From an uncultured Christensenellaceae bacterium (GTDB taxonomy: Bacteria > Bacillota > Clostridia > Christensenellales > Borkfalkiaceae): a stretch of 64,000 nt of DNA. A program made the translations under genes and the position numbers. Positions within the stretch are counted from its first letter, which is position 1. Each line of letters opens with the position of its first letter. Where the stretch lies: contig CAJUKK010000005.1 of assembly GCA_910586985.1 (NCBI GenBank), positions 62,001 to 126,000 on the forward strand, in the 5' to 3' direction. The notes under the pieces are model-generated. The model was given only the letters and a program-made list of their open reading frames with translations, searched no databases and had not been told where the DNA came from. Positions 25,782 to 34,714 of this stretch are shown one piece after another.

Positions 25782-26305
25782 ATCCTCTCCAAAAACGTTA
25801 CGCGCGTTCTGCCGTAGGCGCGCGCATCCGCAATTCGATAACAAGCGGGAACGGCAATCTCTTCTTCGCTCTCGCACACGACGCGACCGTCCGTATTTAA
25901 ACGATCGTATTGTGCGATCAATTCCAGCACACGCGTATATAAGCCGCTGCTGTATGGCGGATCGACAAAAATAAGATCGAACTTTCCCGATACCGCGCCG
26001 AGCGCGGCAGCATAATCCATTTGTAAAACTTTACCTTCGCACTTTAAAGCAGCTAAGTTTTTTTTCGTAAGCAAAACGCTTTCTCGAGAACTATCGTTGA
26101 ATATCACTTCTTCCGCGCCGCGCGAAAGGCTTTCGATCCCGAGCGCACCGCTTCCGCAAAAGAGATCAAGTACGCGCGCACCCTGAAAACGACGGGAAAG
26201 AATTTCAAAAACCGACTCCTTTACACGATCCGAGGTAGGACGCACTGCTCTTCCTTTAAACTCCGCAAGAATACGCCCGCGATATTTTCCTGCAATCACT
26301 CTCAT
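25778..26305 (-). CDS. rsmD: 16S rRNA (guanine966-N2)-methyltransferase
   Basis: 175 residues: MRVIAGKYRGRIL, RPTSDRVKESVFEIL, VLDLFCGSGALGIESLSRGA (SAM site) and VDPPYS, the N2-guanine methyltransferase motif. Coupled to the upstream membrane-protein gene and to coaD by 4-bp overlaps. Confidence 0.95.
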   Translation of the reverse strand: MRVIAGKYRGRILAEFKGRAVRPTSDRVKESVFEILSRRFQGARVLDLFCGSGALGIESLSRGAEEVIFNDSSRESVLLTKKNLAALKCEGKVLQMDYAAALGAVSGKFDLIFVDPPYSSGLYTRVLELIAQYDRLNTDGRVVCESEEEIAVPACYRIADARAYGRTRVTFLERI

Positions 26306-26967
26306 TGTTTCTTATTCTTCTTTCCGATTTCTTTCACGCGCTCTGCACGAGCGTCTGCTTCTTCCCGCTTGGTTTTTTCGCGCATTGCGCCGACGATATA
26401 GAAAATACCCGTCACCGTTACGGGAATAACCGACATGAATGCGGCAAGATATAACACCCAACCGCCTGCAAGCGAGTCTCTGATCCATTGGAAAGGTATG
26501 ATCGCCCAACCCGCAAACATATCCAGAATCAGCTCGCCCGTCGTCCCTAAGGCGGGAACGGAACCGGCGATCACTCCGAGCAATATAACGGGCAATCCCA
26601 CGTAAAAACCGATCAGAAACCCTTTCCAGACGCGGTATTCCCGTTCAACTCGGTGATCCCCCCCCGATTCTATCCCGAACAACGCGTTCTGACGGTGCAG
26701 ACACCCTGCAACATACGCGCCGTAATGATTTTCTCCGTAATGATATGCGAGATGCGCGTTATACGCCATACCGCCGATCAGGCATAAAACACTCAAAATG
26801 TATTTAAGCGGCGGTTGCGGAATCAGCTGACAACAGAGCATAATCAGGCTCATAATGAGATACATAAGATAGGGCGTAACCGCACGATACATGCATGTTT
26901 TTTGAATGCGCCAAAAGAGTTTAGCTCCCTTTACCTCGATTCCTCGTTCCGCGTTTTTATCTTTCAC
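26302..26967 (-). CDS. Membrane protein of unknown function
   Basis: 221 residues with about five hydrophobic segments (around 31-52, 56-72, 113-138, 147-165 and 168-190) and a long basic/acidic C-terminal tail (KTKREEADARAERV...KKNKKQ). No domain recognised. It begins with GTG six bases after GGAGGGG, directly behind a consensus promoter, and is first in the operon with rsmD, coaD, aroF and pheA. Confidence 0.75.
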   Translation of the reverse strand: MKDKNAERGIEVKGAKLFWRIQKTCMYRAVTPYLMYLIMSLIMLCCQLIPQPPLKYILSVLCLIGGMAYNAHLAYHYGENHYGAYVAGCLHRQNALFGIESGGDHRVEREYRVWKGFLIGFYVGLPVILLGVIAGSVPALGTTGELILDMFAGWAIIPFQWIRDSLAGGWVLYLAAFMSVIPVTVTGIFYIVGAMREKTKREEADARAERVKEIGKKNKKQ

Positions 26968-27004
26968 GATAATCCCCTCCGTTCAAACCCCGCACGATAT
27001 ATTT

Positions 27005-27033
27005 ATTATAATGAGCGACGTCCTTTCTGTCAA
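27005..27033 (-). promoter_or_regulatory. Consensus sigma-A promoter of the rsmD-coaD-aroF-pheA operon
   Basis: Perfect TTGACA (27028-27033), 17-bp spacer and TATAAT (27005-27010) on the minus strand. The -35 lies immediately next to the stop codon of the upstream fau gene, so no terminator separates the two transcription units. Confidence 0.92.
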
Positions 27034-27034
27034 G

Positions 27035-27619
27035 TCAATCACTCTTGTTTTCTTTGAACAGCTTGTCCGCACGGGCGGAAAAGCATACGAAACCCTCTTC
27101 ACAGAGATACGCGTCGAGCGGCACATCCGTACGCTCTTGCGGCAACTCCTCCGTAAGCTGCGCATGATAGCCGACTCCCAAACGCAGAACTTCCGGATGT
27201 TCGGCAAAATACTTATCGTAATATCCTCCGCCGTAACCGAGACGATTCCCCGCCCTGTCCGCTGCGATCAACGGCACAAGCGCCACGCCGCAAGTCGTTT
27301 CTTCGCCGTGTGCAGGTTGTTCGATACCGTACGCACCCCGCACCAAATCGCCGGCAAGGGGCACGCAGCGCATCGTCTTTCCGTCTACAAGCGGCACGCA
27401 AACCTCTTTACCCGCAGTTTGGATTTCCCGAATAATTCTTCGCGTATCGGTTTCGGTATTGACGGAAAGGTAGACGAAAAAACTTCGAAAACAACAAAAA
27501 AAAGCGGACGAAAAAAACCGCCGCGCTATTTCCGTATCCCGCGCTTCCGATTTACTTTCCGCCCGCAACGCCCGAAACTGTTCTCTGAGCGCCCGTTTAT
27601 CTTTCAAGAATGGGTACAT
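27035..27619 (-). CDS. 5-formyltetrahydrofolate cyclo-ligase
   Basis: Converts 5-formyl-THF to 5,10-methenyl-THF with ATP. 194 residues: KRALREQFRALRA at the N-terminus, VYLSVNTETDTRRI, VCVPLV, and the ATP-binding GNRLGYGGGYYDKYF near the C-terminal half, followed by VGYHAQL. The start overlaps alr by 23 bp. The gene ends right against the next operon's promoter. Confidence 0.9.
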   Translation of the reverse strand: MYPFLKDKRALREQFRALRAESKSEARDTEIARRFFSSAFFCCFRSFFVYLSVNTETDTRRIIREIQTAGKEVCVPLVDGKTMRCVPLAGDLVRGAYGIEQPAHGEETTCGVALVPLIAADRAGNRLGYGGGYYDKYFAEHPEVLRLGVGYHAQLTEELPQERTDVPLDAYLCEEGFVCFSARADKLFKENKSD

Positions 27620-28616
27620 ATCTCTTCTCCGCGCTCCGCCCCATGCGAAGCAACGCCTCGTATTCCGTTGTTCCCGTCATCTGCGCATAATCGGTCGCAT
27701 TTTTTACAATGAGTTTTCTCCTGCCGAAAACGCCCTTCCCCTCCCGAACATGCGCGTCCATACAAAGCCTTCCGACCGCGCCCTGCAATTCGGATCGAAA
27801 ACATCCGTCTCCGTAACCCATACGCAATGTATGAAGATTACCGAATGCACGATCCGCCTTTTGGTATCCGACGCCGCCTCCCGAAAATTTTCCGTTATGG
27901 CACACCGTCGCATACAGACGCATGGCGGGTTTAACGCCGAACGCGTTATCGAACCCGCGCGGCAAATATCCGTAAAGACCGATTCCCGCACGCACCGCGT
28001 CAAAGTAATTTTCACAGCCTGACAAAATGCCGCCCGTAGCCGCAATGTGACGCACCGCATCGGGATAAGTTTCCCTTACGAGTCCCGCGCCCGCCGCAAA
28101 TCGCAGGCGCTGTATCTTTGTTTCGCTACGGTCTTCGGGGCAATAGAAATGAGAGTATACGCCCGTAACATCGATCCCCGCATTCTTGCACCGCACAATC
28201 GCGCGCGCAAGCGTGTTTTCCCGAAATCCGTAACGGTTCATGCCCGTATCGAGCGCAATATGCGCTTTCACCTGTTCGCCTGATTTTAGAATCAACGAAA
28301 GCGACGCGGGAGAAGTAATGCTCAGCGTAAGATTGTATGCCGCCGCCCGAAATACTTCTTCCCGATCGAGAGGAGGCGTAAATACGAGAATTTCTTCGCT
28401 GTTTCCGTACAGACGGAGCGCAACCCCCTCGTCTACCGTAGATACGGCAAAAGCGGAGGCAACGCCCGAAAGCGCGGCCGCTACGTGCGCCGCCCCGTGT
28501 CCGTATGCATCGTCCTTTACGACGGCATAAAGCGGCGTTCCCCCCGCATACTCAATGATCTTTTTTGCATTGTTTCTGATTGTTCCGAGTGCGACAACTG
28601 CAAGCGTATTCTGCAT
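27597..28616 (-). CDS. alr: Alanine racemase
   Basis: PLP-dependent racemase giving D-alanine for peptidoglycan. 339 residues: PLP Lys34 in AVVKDDAYGHGA, HIALDTGMNRYGF, the catalytic Tyr in MGYGDG, and CMDA near the C-terminus. It is shorter than the usual 370-390; the shortfall lies in the C-terminal beta domain after CMDAHV. Fold-type III motifs are intact, so activity is expected. Confidence 0.9.
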   Translation of the reverse strand: MQNTLAVVALGTIRNNAKKIIEYAGGTPLYAVVKDDAYGHGAAHVAAALSGVASAFAVSTVDEGVALRLYGNSEEILVFTPPLDREEVFRAAAYNLTLSITSPASLSLILKSGEQVKAHIALDTGMNRYGFRENTLARAIVRCKNAGIDVTGVYSHFYCPEDRSETKIQRLRFAAGAGLVRETYPDAVRHIAATGGILSGCENYFDAVRAGIGLYGYLPRGFDNAFGVKPAMRLYATVCHNGKFSGGGVGYQKADRAFGNLHTLRMGYGDGCFRSELQGAVGRLCMDAHVREGKGVFGRRKLIVKNATDYAQMTGTTEYEALLRMGRSAEKRYVPILER

Positions 28617-28648
28617 TCTGCATCTTATGCAATCGCCGCTCTATTTGG

Positions 28649-29344
28649 TTACTTATTGTATATAAAACGCCGGCAATGCTCGCATTCGATCACTTCCCCG
28701 CCCGTAAGTTTTCCTAGGAGCGCAATGGGAAATTCCATACCGCAGACGCATCTGCCGCCCGTAAGCGGCGCAACGACGGGGAATATGTCTCTGCGTTTTA
28801 CCTTATATTTTTCGAGCGTCTCTGCGGGAATCTTTGCGGCGAGCTTATCGAGTTTTTTCGTAATTTCGTTCACTTCGCCGGAGCGCGACTCCTTCACCTC
28901 TTTAAACTTTTCGCTGTACTCCTGATACTGCTTTTGCATGGATATCGTTTGTTCTTTCATGCGTTTATATTCTTCACACGCGTTCTCGATCTCTCCGACA
29001 AGCTTTTGAAGTTCGTTTTTGATTGCGCGTAAATTATCCGCAAGCGTCTGCACGCTTTTTTTGTAGTAGGAAATTTCCCCGCCTTCTTCCACCATTTCGT
29101 CAAGCGCGGAATAATCGGAAAGTTCCTCGCTGAGCTGTTTAAAACGCACTGCAAGATTGCGCGCCGCCTTTTTCAGCTCCACTGCGCGGCTGTCCTGAGA
29201 ATCGAGTTTCTCTCCGGCAGTCTTCATAAATTTTTTCGCCTGCATGTACTTTTTACGCTCTTCGCTCGCGGCGACCTCCTGCTCGATCTTGCGAAGCTGC
29301 GAATCCACCTCTTGATACTCCAATAATTGCTCCAACATTGCCAT
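28649..29344 (-). CDS. Coiled-coil protein with C-terminal C4 zinc ribbon
   Basis: 231 residues. Residues ~1-170 are a long Lys/Glu coiled coil (LEYQEVDSQLRKIEQEV and following heptads). The C-terminus has CVCGMEFP...IECEHCRRFIYN, i.e. two CxxC-type pairs forming a zinc ribbon (the zf-RING_7/YbgI-neighbour family found beside nif3 genes). The function of the family is not established; nucleic-acid binding is often proposed. It follows nif3 by 23 bp. Confidence 0.85.
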   Translation of the reverse strand: MAMLEQLLEYQEVDSQLRKIEQEVAASEERKKYMQAKKFMKTAGEKLDSQDSRAVELKKAARNLAVRFKQLSEELSDYSALDEMVEEGGEISYYKKSVQTLADNLRAIKNELQKLVGEIENACEEYKRMKEQTISMQKQYQEYSEKFKEVKESRSGEVNEITKKLDKLAAKIPAETLEKYKVKRRDIFPVVAPLTGGRCVCGMEFPIALLGKLTGGEVIECEHCRRFIYNK

Positions 29345-29367
29345 AGAACTAACTCCTTTAAAATATT

Positions 29368-30138
29368 TTATATGAAACGCGCGTCTGCATAATATTCTGC
29401 TTTCGCGCCCGTTTTTCGAATAAACGACTGAAAGAACTGTTGAAATCCGTACTGTTCAGCCGCATAATGCGGCAGTATGAGAACGGCAAGCCCGCGCTCG
29501 ACCGCCTCGCACAAGACGTGATGTTTGACGTCGGACGAAACAACGAGCTGCGCGCCATGCTCCGCGGCAAACGCCACGGTTTCTTCGTCCAGACCCGCGC
29601 CGCAAAAACTTGCTACGCGATTGATTTTCCCTTCTCCGTACAAAACCGTACGCGCCGAATGAAAAACATTTCTCGTTCTTTCTTCGAACGCTGCGGCGTC
29701 CGTATCCGTCACGTCGTAAACCCTTCCGTATCCGCCGCTACTGAGCTTGTGCATGAGTACGGCGTGTTCACCGCCCAATCCGCGCATGAGACATTCGTCA
29801 ATCCCATTCGGCGCGCAGTCGAGATTGAGATGCGCGGAGATCACCGAAACGCCTTCCCTTGCACAAGCGAGTACGTTTTTTCCTTCCCGCTCCGAAAGCG
29901 CTTTAAGCGGCGTAAAAATTGCGGGATGATGCGTGACGATGCAGTTTGCCCCGATCTCTTTCGCGCGTCCGACTGCCGCTGCGGAACAGTCGAGTGAAAA
30001 GACAATCTTTTCTATCTCCCCACCGCAGTCCAGAATAATACCGCTGTTGTCGTAAGCGCCGTATTTTTCGCAATATTCTCTGCTGAGCGAGAACGGCGCA
30101 ATTTCGTCAATTGCCTCAAATATCTGGTTCAATCGCAT
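29368..30138 (-). CDS. Nif3-like dinuclear metal centre protein
   Basis: 256 residues, DUF34/NIF3 fold: MRLNQIFEAIDEIAPFSLS, DNSGIILDCG (usually DN-x-G), SLDCSAAAVGRA, IVTHHPAIF (metal-binding HH), and a C-terminal VVSSDVKHHVLCEAVERG with a second metal-binding His. It lacks the central ~100-residue insert of Bacillus YqfO and resembles E. coli YbgI in length. Start at 30138 chosen by GGAGG upstream; the longer frame to 30345 is entirely inside trmK. It overlaps trmK by 23 bp. Biochemical role unknown. Confidence 0.88.
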   Translation of the reverse strand: MRLNQIFEAIDEIAPFSLSREYCEKYGAYDNSGIILDCGGEIEKIVFSLDCSAAAVGRAKEIGANCIVTHHPAIFTPLKALSEREGKNVLACAREGVSVISAHLNLDCAPNGIDECLMRGLGGEHAVLMHKLSSGGYGRVYDVTDTDAAAFEERTRNVFHSARTVLYGEGKINRVASFCGAGLDEETVAFAAEHGAQLVVSSDVKHHVLCEAVERGLAVLILPHYAAEQYGFQQFFQSFIRKTGAKAEYYADARFI

Positions 30139-30781
30139 TGAGAATCGCCTCCGTCCGTTTTTTTCTCTCCAATATTTCTTCCCGTGTTTTCCGCGAAAGA
30201 TTTCTGCTTTGCAAAAGATTTGCAAGTTCGGTCTTTTCGCGCAAGAGCTTGCCTGCAAAATCATTTGACGGGCGCAATAAATTGTCCCGTCCGAATTCGA
30301 TTTCCCAATCGGTATACGAGCCGCCGCCCTCGTTTTCACCCACAATCAGATCGTAATATTTTCCGTCGAAAAAAGTATAATCCGCAGTTAATTTTGCTCC
30401 GCGGTCAACTAAAAAAGCGCGTACTTTATCCGCATTTTTCATGGGTTGTAAAACAAACGTGCGCGGGAGAGGTAAATTGCGCAGAATATGCAAAATTTCC
30501 TCGCCGCCCATTCCCGCAATCAGAACGCAATCAGGCGTTTCTTTTAATCCGTCGAGTCCGTCGCAACAGACGGGGATGCACCTTTTTGCCGCAATTTCGC
30601 TACTTAAAAGCGTTTCCGCTTTTTTCAGACTTGCAGCGCTGATATCCGTAATATACACCTTTTCGCAAAGATGCCGATCGAGCGCGTACTTTGCACAATA
30701 ACCGTGATCGCATCCGACGTCCGCAAAAATTCTGCACGCAGGTATATGAGAACAGATCGTCTCGATCCGCTTTGTCATCAA
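30116..30781 (-). CDS. trmK: tRNA (adenine22-N1)-methyltransferase TrmK
   Basis: 221 residues: RIETICSHIPACRIFADVGCDHGYCAKYAL (quoted in part: FADVGCDHGY) is the SAM-binding loop of TrmK/YqfN; VLIAGMGGEEI and LQPMKNADKVRAFL are also family hallmarks. It modifies m1A22 of tRNA in Gram-positives. Coupled to rpoD by a 4-bp overlap. Confidence 0.92.
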   Translation of the reverse strand: MMTKRIETICSHIPACRIFADVGCDHGYCAKYALDRHLCEKVYITDISAASLKKAETLLSSEIAAKRCIPVCCDGLDGLKETPDCVLIAGMGGEEILHILRNLPLPRTFVLQPMKNADKVRAFLVDRGAKLTADYTFFDGKYYDLIVGENEGGGSYTDWEIEFGRDNLLRPSNDFAGKLLREKTELANLLQSRNLSRKTREEILERKKRTEAILNAIEPDI

Positions 30782-31833
30782 TCGAGGAAATCCCGTAATT
30801 TTTTACTGCGACTGGGATGACGGAGTTTTCTCAAAGCCTTTGCCTCGATCTGACGGATACGTTCGCGCGTGACGTTAAACTCTTTGCCCACTTCTTCGAG
30901 CGTACGGGGTTTTCCGTCGTCGATTCCATAGCGCAATCTCAATACTTTTTCTTCGCGCGGCGTGAGCGTATCGAGCACGCCGAGCAATTGTTCTTTGAGC
31001 ATGATAAAGGTTACGGAATCACCCGGAGTCTGCGTCTTATCGTCCTCGATAAAATCGCCGAGATGGGAATCTTCTTCCTCGCCGATAGGCGTTTCCAAAG
31101 AAACGGGATCCTGCGCAATCTTCTGAATTTCGCGCACGCGCTCCACGGGCACTTCCATAGCGATAGCAAGCTCCTCGGGAGTAGGTTCTCTGCCGTTCTC
31201 CTGCAAGAGCATGCGCGATACTCGCGTAAGCTTATTGATCGTTTCCACCATATGCACGGGAATACGTATCGTGCGCGCCTGATCTGCAATCGCGCGCGTG
31301 ATCGACTGTCGAATCCACCAAGTCGCATACGTAGAGAATTTAAAACCCTTTTGATAGTCGAACTTTTCAACCGCTTTCATAAGCCCTAAATTTCCCTCTT
31401 GTATCAGGTCGAGAAACAGCATACCGCGCCCGACGTAGCGTTTTGCGATCGAGACGACAAGGCGTAAATTGGCCTCCGATAGCCGCTTTTTCGCAGCCTC
31501 GTCACCCTCCTGCATAAGACGCGCAAGCTCGATCTCCTCATCGCCCGAAAGAAGCGGCACCTTACCGATTTCCTTTAAATACATCTTTACGGGATCGTCG
31601 AGTCCGATATCCGAGAGCGCCTGCTCGAACAACTCGCGGTCGCGCGCATCTTCGTCAAAAATGATAATTCCGAGTTCGGGCAGCGTTTTATATACCTGCT
31701 CCATCTGTACGGGGTTAAGCTCGTACTTTTCAAGCGCGTCGCATAGAGCATTGGTAGAAATGCTGCCCTTCATTTTATACTGCGTCGCGATCCCTTCAAT
31801 GAGTTCTACAAGTTGTTGATCGGTTACGTTCAT
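30778..31833 (-). CDS. rpoD: RNA polymerase primary sigma factor (SigA/RpoD)
   Basis: 351 residues. Region 1.2 (DDPVKMYLKEIGKVPLL), 2.1-2.4 (LRLVVSIAKRYVGRGMLFLD, QEGNLGLMKAVEKFDYQKG, TYATWWIRQSITRAI), region 3 (RIPVHMVETINKL, REPTPEELA) and 4.2 (LEEVGKEFNVTRERIRQIEA) are complete. The region 2.4/4.2 sequences match the consensus -10/-35 elements seen throughout the window. In the dgt-dnaG-rpoD-trmK-nif3 macro-operon. Confidence 0.97.
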   Translation of the reverse strand: MNVTDQQLVELIEGIATQYKMKGSISTNALCDALEKYELNPVQMEQVYKTLPELGIIIFDEDARDRELFEQALSDIGLDDPVKMYLKEIGKVPLLSGDEEIELARLMQEGDEAAKKRLSEANLRLVVSIAKRYVGRGMLFLDLIQEGNLGLMKAVEKFDYQKGFKFSTYATWWIRQSITRAIADQARTIRIPVHMVETINKLTRVSRMLLQENGREPTPEELAIAMEVPVERVREIQKIAQDPVSLETPIGEEEDSHLGDFIEDDKTQTPGDSVTFIMLKEQLLGVLDTLTPREEKVLRLRYGIDDGKPRTLEEVGKEFNVTRERIRQIEAKALRKLRHPSRSKKLRDFLD

Positions 31834-31849
31834 GGTTTATCCTCCGTCT

Positions 31850-33634
31850 TTATCTGACGTTTTTCAATTTCTTCATCCACTCGTTGATACATGCGAGTAT
31901 TTCCGCGCGTTCCTCGCGCGAGCTTGTCCTTTCAAATTCCTCTCTCGCCCGTGCAATCCGTCGTTCGAGCGAGCTGCGCTCCAATGTTTTAAGACAGTCT
32001 GAGAAAAACTGCTCCGCCCGCGCGCCGTCGAGATTGTCCCCGTAATTGAGATTGAGCACTTTGGAAATATCCTCCTCGCTCAACGGACCGTCCGGTTTCA
32101 GCAAATCAAACAATCCGCTCGCGCAGATCTTGCCTGCGTCCCGTCCGTCCGCAATAAAATCGGCAATTGCCGCAAGCGGCTCGCTTTCGAATCCGAGTCT
32201 CTCCACAGCGCAACTTCTTGCATACGGCTTGTCGAAGAGACACGCCGCAAGCACAAATAACGCCGCCTTGGTCTCTCTGTCCTCCTGCCCGTTCTGGATA
32301 GGACGCTCAGGAATATTCGGCTCTTTTTTCTGCGGCAATGCGTCAAGATCGCGTACGAGCGCAGAATAACTTACGTTCGAAAGTTCGGAAATGCGTTTAA
32401 GTAGTTCTTCCCGCTCCGTGGCGCTCTCCGCCTCGCGCACGATAGTAAGCGCATCTTTGACAAAATCCCGTCGCTCGTCCGTCTTTGTCAGATCGTATTT
32501 GAGCTTTGCGGCGTGAATGCGGAAATCAATCAGCGGCATCGCCGCATCGAGACAGGCGCGATATCCGTCAGCGCCGCGGGTCTTGATCACGTCGTCGGGA
32601 TCGAGTCCGTCGGGCATTGGCACGACGCGCACACGCAACCCCTCGTCTTTTAATATGTCCAAGCCGCGCAAATTCGCCTTTTGTCCTGCAAAATCGCCGT
32701 CGTAACTGATAAACACCTGATCGGAATATCGCTTGCACAGACGCGCCTGCTCTTTTGTAAGAGAGGTTCCCATACTTGCGACAACGTTCCTGAACCCCGC
32801 CTCGTATAAAGAGATCGCGTCCATGTATCCCTCTACCATAATCAACGAAGAGAGCGACCCCGCGCGCTTTTCTTTTTTTAGTAAATTGATATTATAAAGA
32901 TTTTTACTTTTGTTAAAAAGAGGCGTTTCACGCGTATTTTTATACTTGGCGCGATCCGTCTTTTTCATAACCCGACCGCCGAACGCTATCACCTCGTCCA
33001 GATTATTGATTACGGGAAAAATAAGCCGTCCGCCGAGAGAATCGATCAAGCGCCCTTCCTCCGTTTTGGAACACGCTCCGCTTGTCTCGCACTCCTCTGC
33101 CGTATATCCTTTGCCGAGTAAAAACTGAGGGAGAGAATCATAATCAAGGGACGCGCCCAAACCGAATTTTTTTGCGGTAGAATTCGGAATCCCGCGCTTT
33201 GCAAGATAATCAAGATGCTCCGTCGCCCCTCCCGAATATAGATTCCCGAGGTAAAACCGCGCCGTATCATGCATGAGCGATAAAAGTCTGTCCTTCTTCT
33301 TTTTTTTGAGCGCAGTCTCCTCTGCGGATTTATCGTCGAAAGCGGGAACTTCCATACCTGCGCGTTTTGCAAGAATCTGAACCGCCTGCATAAAATCGAC
33401 GTTTTCATATTCTTTGATAAATCCGATCACGTCGCCCGAAGTTCCGCACCCGAAGCAGTGGTAAAACCCCTCGGGACTGATGGAAAACGACGGCGTTTTT
33501 TCGTGATGAAACGGACAGCACGCCCAATAATTCGCTCCGCGGCGTTCAAGTTTCAGATACGAACCGAGTACTTCGGCAATATCGTTTTTAAGTTTTAATT
33601 TATTGATAAATTCGGAAAAATTAGCGTCCTTCAT
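31850..33634 (-). CDS. dnaG: DNA primase
   Basis: Synthesises RNA primers. 594 residues: CHC2-type zinc site (Cys40, His43, Cys60, Cys63: CCPFHHEKTPSF...FHYCFGCG-like), KYKNTRETPLFNKSKNLYN, Toprim residues in MVEGYMDAI and SYDGDFAGQKA, and a C-terminal helicase-interaction region after ~430. Precedes rpoD by 16 bp. Confidence 0.96.
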   Translation of the reverse strand: MKDANFSEFINKLKLKNDIAEVLGSYLKLERRGANYWACCPFHHEKTPSFSISPEGFYHCFGCGTSGDVIGFIKEYENVDFMQAVQILAKRAGMEVPAFDDKSAEETALKKKKKDRLLSLMHDTARFYLGNLYSGGATEHLDYLAKRGIPNSTAKKFGLGASLDYDSLPQFLLGKGYTAEECETSGACSKTEEGRLIDSLGGRLIFPVINNLDEVIAFGGRVMKKTDRAKYKNTRETPLFNKSKNLYNINLLKKEKRAGSLSSLIMVEGYMDAISLYEAGFRNVVASMGTSLTKEQARLCKRYSDQVFISYDGDFAGQKANLRGLDILKDEGLRVRVVPMPDGLDPDDVIKTRGADGYRACLDAAMPLIDFRIHAAKLKYDLTKTDERRDFVKDALTIVREAESATEREELLKRISELSNVSYSALVRDLDALPQKKEPNIPERPIQNGQEDRETKAALFVLAACLFDKPYARSCAVERLGFESEPLAAIADFIADGRDAGKICASGLFDLLKPDGPLSEEDISKVLNLNYGDNLDGARAEQFFSDCLKTLERSSLERRIARAREEFERTSSREERAEILACINEWMKKLKNVR

Positions 33635-34623
33635 ACGCTGCCCTCCCTCGGAACAAACAGACGCTTAAACACCGATATCGCATACTTGTCCGTCATGGAA
33701 GAGAGATAATCGCACACGGCTCTATCCACTCCGTCACGCTCTAAAACAGCGTAATAGAGGGGCGGCAGTTCCTCATAGCGATCCGTAAAGTATGTATATA
33801 GTTGCGTGAGCATGCGCTCCGCGCTCTCCTGTATCAGCTTGTTCGACCGTTCGTAAACGCGTTCGAACATAAAAGAGCGCAACCGATCGAGCGCCTCCGC
33901 TTTCTCTTCCGACATGCGTACATAAGGTTGTCCGCTGGAGTGATAAAAGATATCGAGTATGGCGGAATTGATACGCTGGCTCGTATCCCCTCCGAACACT
34001 TCCACCGCATCACGAGGAAGCTCCTCTTCCTGTAAAAAACCGGCGCGGATCGCATCTTCGATATCGTGATTGATATAGGCGATACGGTCTGCAAGCGACA
34101 CTGCCGCGCCCTCTAAGGTGGACGGTCTGCCGTTTTTCGTATGATTGACAATGCCGTCGCGCACTTCAAAAGTTAGGTTTAACCCTTTCCCGTCCTTTTC
34201 CAGCACGTCTACCACGCGGAGCGACTGATCGCTGTGTTTAAACCCGCTCGGGGAAAGTTTTGCCAGCACTCTCTCGCCTACGTGCCCGAACGGCGTATGT
34301 CCGAGGTCGTGTCCGAGCGCGATCGCCTCGGCAAGATCCTCGTTTAGCGAAAGTCCGCGGGCGATCGAACGGGCGATCTGACTCACGTCGAGCGTGTGCG
34401 TCAACCGTGACATATAGTGATCGCCGTCGGGCGCAAAAAAAACCTGCGTCTTATTTTTCAGCCGCAAAAACGATTTGGAATAGATGATACGGTCGCGGTC
34501 GCGCTGAAAATCAGTGCGCATGGTACACGCAGTCTCCTCCCGTAATCGCCCCGCGCTCTCCGCAGATTTTTTCGCGTGCGGCGAAAGAAAGGCATTTTCT
34601 TTTTCATACGTTTTTTCTTTCAT
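33631..34623 (-). CDS. dGTPase-like HD-domain triphosphohydrolase
   Basis: 330 residues. HD-domain metal residues: RLTHTLDVSQIARSIA (first His), IALGHDLGHTPFGHVGE (HD) and DRIAYINHDIEDAI (last Asp). FHDRDRIIYSKSFLRLKNKT-type N-terminus (here QRDRDRIIYSKSF) and TQVFFAPDGDHYMSRLTHT classify it with Dgt-like proteins that head the dnaG-rpoD operon in Clostridia. It would cleave dGTP or other dNTPs to deoxynucleoside and triphosphate. Overlaps dnaG by 4 bp. Confidence 0.9.
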   Translation of the reverse strand: MKEKTYEKENAFLSPHAKKSAESAGRLREETACTMRTDFQRDRDRIIYSKSFLRLKNKTQVFFAPDGDHYMSRLTHTLDVSQIARSIARGLSLNEDLAEAIALGHDLGHTPFGHVGERVLAKLSPSGFKHSDQSLRVVDVLEKDGKGLNLTFEVRDGIVNHTKNGRPSTLEGAAVSLADRIAYINHDIEDAIRAGFLQEEELPRDAVEVFGGDTSQRINSAILDIFYHSSGQPYVRMSEEKAEALDRLRSFMFERVYERSNKLIQESAERMLTQLYTYFTDRYEELPPLYYAVLERDGVDRAVCDYLSSMTDKYAISVFKRLFVPREGSV

Positions 34624-34640
34624 CGATAATTATTTCGTAA

Positions 34641-34672
34641 AAAATAAAAAAACTCCTCTTTTTTTGAGGAAT
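34641..34672 (-). terminator. Rho-independent terminator of the aro operon
   Basis: On the minus strand a 7-bp stem (arms 34666-34672 and 34652-34658, one G-U pair, A7 loop) is followed by TTTTTTTATTTTTT. It lies 42 bp after the stop of the SDR gene. The dgt start follows 18 bp later; I could not identify a dgt promoter with confidence in the A/T-rich interval. Confidence 0.88.
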
Positions 34673-34714
34673 TTTTCTGTTTTTTCTTTATTTTTTTTCA
34701 AAAAAATGCATTTT